Assembly (NCBI GenBank): GCA_943349075.1
Contig: CALQYY010000003.1
Span: 1-40,725, forward strand
Origin: Candidatus Magasanikiibacteriota bacterium
Lineage (GTDB): Bacteria > Patescibacteriota > Patescibacteriia > Magasanikbacterales > 2-02-FULL-50-9b
DNA length: 40,725 bases
Direction: 5' to 3'
This document shows, piece by piece, positions 8,276 through 16,054 of this stretch. The position numbers and the translations under genes are program-made. Position 1 is the first letter of the stretch; each line of letters begins with the position of its first letter. The notes beneath the pieces are model-generated. The model worked only from the letters and a program-made list of their open reading frames with translations, was not told where the DNA came from and made no database searches.

Positions 8276-8304
8276 AGTATATCATCGGGGGGGGGTCATC
8301 GCAA
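8276..8304 (-). promoter_or_regulatory. Promoter with a C9 homopolymer in the -35/-10 spacer
   Basis: Minus strand TTGCGA (8299-8304), 17-bp spacer containing C9 (8287-8295), TG-A-TATACT extended -10 (8276-8281). Confidence 0.45.
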
Positions 8305-8355
8305 CACACACCCCTTGACAAAACATATACACATATCGCCAAACCCCAACAAAAC

Positions 8356-8370
8356 GTGATAAAATATCAC
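8356..8370. promoter_or_regulatory. Operator-like palindrome overlapping the putative HU -10
   Basis: GTGATA-AAA-TATCAC overlapping extended -10 TG-A-TAAAAT. Confidence 0.3.
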
Positions 8371-8396
8371 CAATAATTAATCAGGTAACAAAACGT

Positions 8397-8678
8397 ATGG
8401 CAAAAATGACAAAGTCAGCGATCCTTGATGCATTAGCTGGCAGCACAGAACTCACAAAGAAGGATGTCGGCGCAGTGCTCGACGCAATGGCAACTCTCGC
8501 TTACAAGGAAGTTAAGAAGAGTGGCGAATTCGTTGTTCCAGGTATCGGAAAGCTTGTTAAGATCGCTCGCAAGGCACGCATGGGCCGCAACCCAGCAACT
8601 GGCGAACAGATCAAAATTGCTGCAAAAACAGTAGTTAAGTTCCGCGTTGCAAAGGCAGCTAAGGACGCAGTACTCTAA
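8397..8678 (+). CDS. HU-family DNA-binding protein
   Basis: GEFVVPGIGKLVKIARKARMGRNPATGEQIKIAAKTVVKFR. Confidence 0.95.
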   Translation: MAKMTKSAILDALAGSTELTKKDVGAVLDAMATLAYKEVKKSGEFVVPGIGKLVKIARKARMGRNPATGEQIKIAAKTVVKFRVAKAAKDAVL

Positions 8679-8698
8679 AGCGACCAGACGTTAAAACT

Positions 8699-8729
8699 AA
8701 AAACACCGCCTTCTCGGCGGTGTTTTTTT
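8699..8729 (+). terminator. Intrinsic terminator of HU gene
   Basis: ACACCGCC-TTCTC-GGCGGTGTTTTTTT. Confidence 0.88.
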
Positions 8730-8733
8730 AATT

Positions 8734-9447
8734 CTATTTTCCGCAGTAATGTTTGAGCGTCACCATCAAATCCTCATTCTGCTCTGCAGGATTTTTTGCC
8801 GACTCGCTTCCGAACAACCAATCGAGATATCCATGATCGCTCGCAGCCACTTCCTCGAACGACTTCCCACGATATTTTCCGAATCCAAAACTCTTAAGCA
8901 AAACCGGTGTGTTCGTGAGCTCAATCATTTTTTCAACTGCAACCTCACCTTCCACCCCAAACTTCTCAGCCACAATTTTTTCCAAATGATTGTACAACGC
9001 CTCCAAAACCAAAATGTCACCAAGCGCATCATGCGCATTCACACCGGTTATATTGAGTCCCAAAAAGTATCGGAGAAACTGAAGGTTGTATTGCTCTGCC
9101 TCAATCACATGGCGCGCAAGTCGAAGCGTATCAATCGCACGCTCAACCGTGACACCCTCGTTTTTGAGCACCTCAATATCAAATGGCGCGTTGTGCGCAA
9201 CAACAACTGTCGACGGAATTTCTTGAACGAGCTGATTAAAAACCTCGCTACCCCCAAACACTGGTTTATCGGCAACCATTTCGTTTGTGACATGATGAAT
9301 CGCCATCGCGCCATACGAAATTGGCATCGGTGGTTTGAAATATTCATTCACCACAACCCCACTCGCTGGGTTTTTGTATGCAAGCTGCACTAAGCGGCGC
9401 GTCGGTTCCAAATCAGTTGTTTCGGTATCAAGAAAAATCAAATTCAT
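8734..9447 (-). CDS. DEDDh 3'-5' exonuclease with C-terminal DUF3820-like region
   Basis: FLDTETTDLEP, VVAHNAPFDIEVL, NAHDALGDILVLEAL; tail FGFGKYRGKSFEEVAASDHGYLDWLF. Confidence 0.85.
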   Translation of the reverse strand: MNLIFLDTETTDLEPTRRLVQLAYKNPASGVVVNEYFKPPMPISYGAMAIHHVTNEMVADKPVFGGSEVFNQLVQEIPSTVVVAHNAPFDIEVLKNEGVTVERAIDTLRLARHVIEAEQYNLQFLRYFLGLNITGVNAHDALGDILVLEALYNHLEKIVAEKFGVEGEVAVEKMIELTNTPVLLKSFGFGKYRGKSFEEVAASDHGYLDWLFGSESAKNPAEQNEDLMVTLKHYCGK

Positions 9448-9450
9448 AGA

Positions 9451-9789
9451 CTATTTGCGCGCTAGCTGATTAAAAAAAGAACTTACAAGTGAAACAACAA
9501 AGCTAAACAGAAGCGCCCACCAGAACCCATCAACGCCAAACCCTGGAATAATGTAAGCAGCAAGCATCACAAGCGCAGCATTGATCACAAAAACAAATAG
9601 GCCGAACGTAATAACTGTCACTGGCAACGTCAAAAACACCAAAATCGGACGAACAAACGCGTTGAAAACGCCAAGTGTGATCGCAACAAGCGCTGCGACC
9701 AAGAAATTTCGAACATGCACACCCGGAATCAGCGCCGATGCCACAAGAACAGCTGTTGAGTTAAGCAGGATCCTCAGTAAAATTTGCAT
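9451..9789 (-). CDS. Phage holin family 4 / YvlD-like 4-TM membrane protein
   Basis: NSTAVLVASALIPGVHVRNF...GVFNAFVRPILVFLTLPVTVITFGLFVFVINA. Confidence 0.85.
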   Translation of the reverse strand: MQILLRILLNSTAVLVASALIPGVHVRNFLVAALVAITLGVFNAFVRPILVFLTLPVTVITFGLFVFVINAALVMLAAYIIPGFGVDGFWWALLFSFVVSLVSSFFNQLARK

Positions 9790-9792
9790 ATA

Positions 9793-12177
9793 TTATCGAA
9801 TAGTCGCGCTGCATTTAGATTCGAGCGCGTTGATTACCGCCGCGTGTGCAATTGCAAGCTCTTCGCCTGACAACGTGTGATCGTCTGAACGATACAGCAC
9901 ATGAAGTGCTGGCGCCTTTTTGCCCTCGCCGAGCTGAGGTCCTCTGAAAATGTCGAACAATTCAACATTTCGAACAAGTGGGTGCGCACCCAAAACAGCT
10001 TGGGTAATCACATCAAGATGTACCGACTCATCGACAGTAAAAGCTACGTCCCGAACAGAACCCTGAAAAACCGGCGCTGAACTGTATTTTTTGCTGAGTG
10101 ATTTCTGAGAGTAAAGCAGTGTTAAATCAATTTCGGCAAGTACTGTTTCGTGTTCGAGTCCCATCTCATTTTGAATTGTCGGGTCTAATATTGCGATACA
10201 CCCAACAACACAATCACCGACCACAACAGAACCTGCAGATCCTTTTTTCCACCAACCCTCAAAGCTTTGTGGAAGCACAACACTGGCCTCATATCCAAAA
10301 TTTTGAAGCACGCGAATCACCATTTCACGAACCTGCGCAAAATTTTGCTTTGCGTGTTTTTCAGAAAATGCAATTCCTAATTTTGTTGGCTGCGCATCGT
10401 GTGAAAAAACTTTTGCGATTTCAAAAATCGCAACACGACTCTGGCTGCGCTGATTTTTCTCAACAACCTCCGCGAGATTCATGACGAGTGTCGGCGCCAA
10501 ATATGGTCGCTCGCTCGAAAGTGGATTTGCAAGTTCGATGAGCCCCTCGCTCGCATATCCAAAAAGCGCAGCCGTCTGTGGACGCACATACGCATACGTA
10601 TTCACCTCCGTGAGGCCGTGTCGAAACGCGCACAACTCTTTGATGCGATATTGCTCTCGCACAACCGGAAGCTCCTCAATATTTCGAAGCGCAATTGCAG
10701 GAAGCGCTGATGGAATTTTTTCGTAACCAACCAAGCGCACAATTTCCTCAACGATATCGTGTACACCTTTAATATCTTTCAAACGAAATGTTGGAACGGT
10801 CACGCGAATTTTCTTTGCGTCACCCTTGCAGACAAACCCAAGCTGTCCCAAAATCTTTTTTGCCGCACTGAGCGTAATTCCCTCACCAATCGCGCGCGTA
10901 ATATCGTCCTGCGAAACATCAAGTGTTCCTGGTTTTGGCAACGCTTTTTTCTGATCAACAACTTTCGAAACAACGCGCGCCGCTGGAAAAATCTGAAGAA
11001 GGAGTTCAACTGCACGTGCCAACCCAAGTTCGGTATTATTTGCATCCAAACCTTTTTCAAAACGACTCGAGCTTTCCGTGCGCACGCGCATACGCGTAGA
11101 TGTCTGACGAACTGAACTTCCTGAAAAATTCGCCGACTCAATCACAACTGATGTCGTCGCATCCGAAACCGCGTGTTCCACACCGCCAATCACACCCGCA
11201 ACTGCAATCACATCATTTTTTGTTGCAACAACAAGTCCTCCCGCTGGAATGTCATACGTTTTCCCATCAAGCGCGTTTATTTTTTCGCCCGCGTGCGCTT
11301 TTCGCACAACAATTTTTCCTCCCGCAGAATTAAAATCAAACGCATGAAGCGGCTGACCCGTTTCAAGCATCACATAATTTGTAACATCAACAAGCGCGTT
11401 GATTGGTCGCACACCTGAAACCAGCAAACGCTTCTGCATCCATACTGGCGACGGCGCAGCAGCAACACCGCTAACAACTACCGCCTGATAACGAGAACAC
11501 AAAGCACTATCGTCAACCGAAACATCGAGTGCAACATCCGATTTCCCTTTAATAGTTTTCGCAGCTGGCAACATAACTTTTGCATCAAGCACTGCGCCGA
11601 ATTCGCGCGCGAGCCCGCGAAGGCCCCACAAATCCGGACGATTCGACAACGCCTTGTTATCGAGCTCAAACAACACACCATTTTTTCCGAGCGCCTGCGC
11701 AAGTGGAGTTCCAGCCTTCGCTTTGAGATGCGACAAATCCAAAATTTCTTTCTCACCACCTTTTGGAAAATCTGCCGCCAAACCAATTTCGTCAGCACCA
11801 CAAATCATGCCATCACTTTTGATTCCACGAATTTCAGCAGGCTCGAGCGTAATTAAATCACCCTCGCCATGCCACTGCACGCGCGCACCAATACGCGCGA
11901 GCGCAACCTTCTGTCCAATTTCCAAATTCGAACCACCGCACACAATCTGAAGTGGAACATGCTCACCAACATCAACCAAACAAATGCGAAGCCGATCCGC
12001 TTTTGGATGTGGACCAATTTCACCAATCACGCCAACGCAAATGTTGTCGAGAACTTCGCCTTCGCGAACAATGCCCTCAACTTCTGCTGTTCGGAGCGTA
12101 AAAATTTGCGCGATTTTTTCATCGCTTTGCCCTGTAAGATCTACAAATTCTGATAACCATTCTTTTGAGATGAGCAT
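9793..12177 (-). CDS. pheT: Phenylalanine--tRNA ligase beta subunit
   Basis: Full-length with tRNA-binding, B3/B4, B5 and FDX-ACB regions; follows pheS. Confidence 0.97.
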   Translation of the reverse strand: MLISKEWLSEFVDLTGQSDEKIAQIFTLRTAEVEGIVREGEVLDNICVGVIGEIGPHPKADRLRICLVDVGEHVPLQIVCGGSNLEIGQKVALARIGARVQWHGEGDLITLEPAEIRGIKSDGMICGADEIGLAADFPKGGEKEILDLSHLKAKAGTPLAQALGKNGVLFELDNKALSNRPDLWGLRGLAREFGAVLDAKVMLPAAKTIKGKSDVALDVSVDDSALCSRYQAVVVSGVAAAPSPVWMQKRLLVSGVRPINALVDVTNYVMLETGQPLHAFDFNSAGGKIVVRKAHAGEKINALDGKTYDIPAGGLVVATKNDVIAVAGVIGGVEHAVSDATTSVVIESANFSGSSVRQTSTRMRVRTESSSRFEKGLDANNTELGLARAVELLLQIFPAARVVSKVVDQKKALPKPGTLDVSQDDITRAIGEGITLSAAKKILGQLGFVCKGDAKKIRVTVPTFRLKDIKGVHDIVEEIVRLVGYEKIPSALPAIALRNIEELPVVREQYRIKELCAFRHGLTEVNTYAYVRPQTAALFGYASEGLIELANPLSSERPYLAPTLVMNLAEVVEKNQRSQSRVAIFEIAKVFSHDAQPTKLGIAFSEKHAKQNFAQVREMVIRVLQNFGYEASVVLPQSFEGWWKKGSAGSVVVGDCVVGCIAILDPTIQNEMGLEHETVLAEIDLTLLYSQKSLSKKYSSAPVFQGSVRDVAFTVDESVHLDVITQAVLGAHPLVRNVELFDIFRGPQLGEGKKAPALHVLYRSDDHTLSGEELAIAHAAVINALESKCSATIR

Positions 12178-12178
12178 A

Positions 12179-13204
12179 CTATTGCTGTAAAAAATTCAAA
12201 TCACCTGCGTTAAATTCGCGCACATCGCCCACCCCATATTTAAGCATCGCGATTCGAGTGAGACCGAGTCCAAACGCAAAACCCGAAACTTTTTTCGGAT
12301 CGAGCTTCGCCGCCTTCAAAACTTCTGGATGAATCATTCCGCAACCAAAAATTTCAAGCCAACCCGTTCCTTTACACAATTTACAACCCTGACCCGCACA
12401 AATCACACACGTCACTTCCCCATTCATTCCCGGCTCCACGAACGGATAAAACTTTGGACGAAGTCGAACGTGCGTTTGCGGTCCGTACAAATGCTGCGCC
12501 GCCGCCTCAAGCGTTCCTTTGAGATGCGCGAGCGTCACGTTTTCACCAACAACAAAACCCTCGAACTGATAAAACGTGTGTTCGTGACGAACATCCGTTG
12601 CTTCATTTCGAAAACATCGCCCTGGCACAACCGCCGCAAGTGGCGCGCCGTACATCTGAAGCGCACGAACCTGCATGCCACTCGTATGCGTGCGCATGAG
12701 CAGTGTCGGATGGTCCTTAATGTAAAACGTATCCTGCATGTCACGTGCTGGATGATCCGCAGGAATATTGAGCGCTTCGAAATTATAAAATTCTGACTCA
12801 AGCTCGGGGCCGTCCAAAACCAAAAACCCTTTTCCGCGGAAAAATGTTTCCAAATTCTGACGAACTTCGGTGATTGGATGAAGCGCGCCATATTCCGGTC
12901 GTGGCAAAACAGGCTCTGAAATATCAATCGCGCCCGCGCCGGTCAGTGCAGCAAACTCACGGCGTCGAGCATTAATCATCACCTCAATTTCATTTTTTAC
13001 CTGATTTGCGCGCGCGCCAACCGTTTTTCTACTCTCCTCGTCCAGCGAGCTGAGCGTTTTTAAAATAGCTGTTAACTCGCCATTTTTTCTCCCTAAAAGT
13101 CCAATATCGCATTGTTCAACGCCTTCGGCATCTGGCGCCTTTGAAATCAAATCAGTTGCTCGAGCCAAAATTGCATCGAGCTGGGCTAATACCACTGCAG
13201 ACAT
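12179..13204 (-). CDS. pheS: Phenylalanine--tRNA ligase alpha subunit
   Basis: Class II motifs; GFVVLDGPELESEFYNF-type region, MIHPEVLK, GFAFGLGLTRIAMLKYG; start trimmed to MSAVVLAQ. Confidence 0.96.
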   Translation of the reverse strand: MSAVVLAQLDAILARATDLISKAPDAEGVEQCDIGLLGRKNGELTAILKTLSSLDEESRKTVGARANQVKNEIEVMINARRREFAALTGAGAIDISEPVLPRPEYGALHPITEVRQNLETFFRGKGFLVLDGPELESEFYNFEALNIPADHPARDMQDTFYIKDHPTLLMRTHTSGMQVRALQMYGAPLAAVVPGRCFRNEATDVRHEHTFYQFEGFVVGENVTLAHLKGTLEAAAQHLYGPQTHVRLRPKFYPFVEPGMNGEVTCVICAGQGCKLCKGTGWLEIFGCGMIHPEVLKAAKLDPKKVSGFAFGLGLTRIAMLKYGVGDVREFNAGDLNFLQQ

Positions 13205-13287
13205 ATGTCTAAAAACTATCGAATGATACCTGAAGTTATACACTATTTTGCCCATAAATTACAAGATCCGTGGCGCAACACCAATTG

Positions 13288-13316
13288 TTGACACTTCAGC
13301 AAAATTTTGCTATAAA
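13288..13316 (+). promoter_or_regulatory. sigma70-like promoter of the Cys-rich cassette
   Basis: TTGACA (13288-13293), 17-bp spacer, TATAAA (13311-13316). Confidence 0.7.
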
Positions 13317-13374
13317 CAGACCCAGCCATCCACGCATTTGTGGGTGTGTCCGAATTCTATCCGGAGGTCCGAGA

Positions 13375-15000
13375 ATGAAGCCCTTTCTTTTGTTCATCTT
13401 GTTGGCGTGCGCAATTGGTGCGTGCGAAGGTTCTGACACCACCGTTCCATCCGTGGAAGCCGTTGGAGATGCATCCGGCGCTGACACTGTCCACAAAGAT
13501 GGTGGAGGAGCCGACACAAGCTCTGTGGTCATGTGCTCAGAGGCGCAGATGCAGACCGGCTACTGCGACGACTTCAACAAGTGCACCGAGAGCGACTCGT
13601 GTCGCGCTGACGGAACCTGCGAGGGCAACCCCTTCACCTGCGACGACGGCAACAAGTGCACCGTTGACTCGTGCTCCCCAAAAATTGGCTGTTCGACGGT
13701 GCCAAACATCGGAGCGCAGTGCAATGATGGCGACGAGTGTACAGGAAACGACGTGTGCAAATCCGGTGGCTCATGCGTCGGCGAAGCTAAGTCGTGCGAC
13801 GACGGCAATCCATGCACGATCGACGCATGCAACAAAAATAAGGGCTGCTACTACGCCAATTCGCAAGGTAGTTCATGCGAAGACGGCAATCCGTGCACCA
13901 CGAGCGACGCATGCCAAAATGGTTTATGCTCGCCTGGGCTCGCGAAGGTGTGCAACGACGGGAACGCCTGCACAACCGACAGCTGCGACCAAGAAGACGG
14001 TGTTTGCACCTCGTCGCCATCCGGCGAAAACGAGAAGTGCGACGACAACAACCCATGCACGGAAGATGATCGCTGCAAAAGCGGCAAATGCGCTTCCGGC
14101 AAAAGCAAGGTCTGCCCAAGCAATCAGTGCTACATAGAGATGTGCAGCGAAAGCACGGGTCAATGTGTCATCACGTTCGAAGGCAACATACTGACGACGT
14201 GCTCAGACAATGATGCGTGCACATCCAATGACACCTGCAACGTGACCGAGAAGAAATGTCAGGGCGTGCCGAAAAAATGCAATGACAGCAACGAGTGTAC
14301 GGAGGATTTATGCATCAGCTCGGTTGGCTGCCAGCATCCAAAGCAAGAGAACATCACGTGCGACGACAACGACTCCTGCACGAACCAAGACCTGTGCAAG
14401 CAAGGTGTCTGCGTCGGGCAAAAGAAAAACTGCAATGACAGCAACCCGTGCACGAGCGACTTTTGCGCGCCCAGCGGCCAGTGCGACCACCCCGTCGTCA
14501 CCGGGCAATCGTGTGAGGACGGCAATACCTGCACCAAGGACGATGTCTGCCAATCGTCGGGTGTGTGCATTGGCAAGAGTCTCGACTGCAACGACGGAAA
14601 CGATTGCACGAGCGATTCCTGCAACCCGACCAGCGGCTGCAAAAGCACCAAACTTTCGGGCAACGTTTGTTCAGATGGCAAACTCTGCACCGAAGGCGAC
14701 AAATGCTCCGAAGGCAACTGCGTCGGCAAAGCAAAAGTGTGCGACGACGGCAATCCTTGCACCGACGACGCGTGTCTAGAAGGAAGCGGTACGTGCCAGA
14801 ACAAAATTGTCGCCGCAGATTTGTACACCTGCAAAGACCCGAACAATGTCTGCGCGCCGGGCGCGATCGGGGTTTGCAAAGCAGGTGGTGTCTGTGTGAC
14901 AGAAGCGCCCTGCGACGACAACAACAAGTGCACAACCGACGCCTGCGACAAAGCGGCAAAAAAGTGTGTGCACCTGCCCGTTGTCGGGTGCATGCAATAG
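13375..15000 (+). CDS. Cys-rich repeat lipoprotein (about 17 C-x-DGN-x-CT-x-D-x-C type repeats)
   Basis: SD CGGAGG upstream; MKPFLLFILLACAIGAC lipobox; repeated CDDGNPCTIDAC-type motifs; start trimmed from 13270. Confidence 0.85.
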   Translation: MKPFLLFILLACAIGACEGSDTTVPSVEAVGDASGADTVHKDGGGADTSSVVMCSEAQMQTGYCDDFNKCTESDSCRADGTCEGNPFTCDDGNKCTVDSCSPKIGCSTVPNIGAQCNDGDECTGNDVCKSGGSCVGEAKSCDDGNPCTIDACNKNKGCYYANSQGSSCEDGNPCTTSDACQNGLCSPGLAKVCNDGNACTTDSCDQEDGVCTSSPSGENEKCDDNNPCTEDDRCKSGKCASGKSKVCPSNQCYIEMCSESTGQCVITFEGNILTTCSDNDACTSNDTCNVTEKKCQGVPKKCNDSNECTEDLCISSVGCQHPKQENITCDDNDSCTNQDLCKQGVCVGQKKNCNDSNPCTSDFCAPSGQCDHPVVTGQSCEDGNTCTKDDVCQSSGVCIGKSLDCNDGNDCTSDSCNPTSGCKSTKLSGNVCSDGKLCTEGDKCSEGNCVGKAKVCDDGNPCTDDACLEGSGTCQNKIVAADLYTCKDPNNVCAPGAIGVCKAGGVCVTEAPCDDNNKCTTDACDKAAKKCVHLPVVGCMQ

Positions 15001-15009
15001 GAGGGTCCA

Positions 15010-15927
15010 GTGAAGATTCGTTCAATTCTTTTTATGATGGTGATGGCGGCGTGTGCTGCGTGCTCACCGGACGAAGCCGCAGCGCCACGCGATGTGGTGG
15101 CTGATACGGACACCGAATCCCCTGACCTCTCTGCGGAGGAAGTTCCTCTGCTCAGAATTGAAGGGGGTGCAGAGCTTTTGGTTGTAAGCGGCCAATTCCG
15201 TGCGCCCTGCGCGGAAAATTCCGAGTGCGACAACGGCTACTGTGTCCTGACACTCAGCGGCAAGGTGTGCTCAAAAAACTGCGCGAGCAGCTGCGAACAC
15301 CCCGAATTCGTCTGCGACCAAGCACCTGGCGGCGACCCTGTCTTCATCTGCGTCCCCAAGCACACAACTGAAGTGTGCGACGGGGTCGATAACGATGGAG
15401 ACTTCAAGGTCGACGAAGACCTGTGCGAGGATGGAAATCCGTGCACACTCGACGAGTGCAATCTCGGCGGGCCACAAGGGTCGTGCAAACACGTAGAGCT
15501 CAACGGCAATTCGTGTTTTGACGGCTCCGTGTGCACAGAAGATGACACATGCATCAATGGAGTCTGCAAAGGCGGCGCGAAAAAGAAATGCGTCGACGGA
15601 AACTCCTGCACCAAAGATGATGTGTGCGACCCGGCCAGCGGCTGCCAATTTCCTCCGCAAGCCGGTCCGTGCGATGACGGTAATCCATGCACAGGCATCG
15701 GATCCGACGAAAAGCAAGTCGCACCCGACACATGCGCAAGCGGCGAATGCAAGCCCGGCGCACCGTCACACTGCGACGACCACAACCCCTGCACAAATAA
15801 CCTGTGTAAGCCGGCCGGAGGCTGCTATTTCAAAGCAGTTCCCGATCAGCCAAACAATGGCTGCCCCAAAGATGGCGACCCGAGCACCGTCGAGTGGTGC
15901 GTCGCCGGTTTGTGCAGCTACAAGTAA
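15010..15927 (+). CDS. Cys-rich repeat lipoprotein with CDGVDNDGD...DEDLC putative metal-binding motif
   Basis: GTG start with SD (TAGGAGGG); lipobox MAACAAC; CxDGNxCT repeats. Confidence 0.85.
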   Translation: MKIRSILFMMVMAACAACSPDEAAAPRDVVADTDTESPDLSAEEVPLLRIEGGAELLVVSGQFRAPCAENSECDNGYCVLTLSGKVCSKNCASSCEHPEFVCDQAPGGDPVFICVPKHTTEVCDGVDNDGDFKVDEDLCEDGNPCTLDECNLGGPQGSCKHVELNGNSCFDGSVCTEDDTCINGVCKGGAKKKCVDGNSCTKDDVCDPASGCQFPPQAGPCDDGNPCTGIGSDEKQVAPDTCASGECKPGAPSHCDDHNPCTNNLCKPAGGCYFKAVPDQPNNGCPKDGDPSTVEWCVAGLCSYK

Positions 15928-15965
15928 CCCAAACCCTTCGCGCCCAGGAAACGCGAAACCAAAAA

Positions 15966-16004
15966 GCGGAGCCACACCTCACCAGTGTCGCTCCGCATTT
16001 TTTT
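15966..16004 (+). terminator. Terminator of the Cys-rich cassette
   Basis: GCGGAGC...GCTCCGC followed by ATTTTTTT. Confidence 0.8.
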
Positions 16005-16054
16005 ACTCACAAGTTTTCAATCGCACACCCCACGCGTGTCCTGAAAAATATAAC

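Noticed and set aside
6623-8281. Integrated phage or genomic island at tRNA-Glu (repeat of tRNA 3' end as att sites)
   Set aside because: No integrase, relaxase or phage gene between or beside the repeats; the copy-B repeat keeps only a few bases of the direct tRNA end. The duplication/cassette explanation fits better
9451-9789. Phage holin as a prophage sign
   Set aside because: This YvlD/'phage holin family 4' type is a common chromosomal membrane protein; no other phage genes nearby
13415-15796. Long antisense and alternative-frame ORFs over the Cys-rich genes (e.g. 14259..15233 -, 13415..14137 +, 15237..15794 -)
   Set aside because: By-product of repetitive GC-rich codons; the true frame has lipoprotein signals, SD sites and regular Cys motifs
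13375-15927. CRISPR-like or DNA-level tandem array
   Set aside because: Repetition is at protein level (Cys motifs) with diverged DNA; no identical repeats with uniform spacers. No CRISPR array seen anywhere in the window
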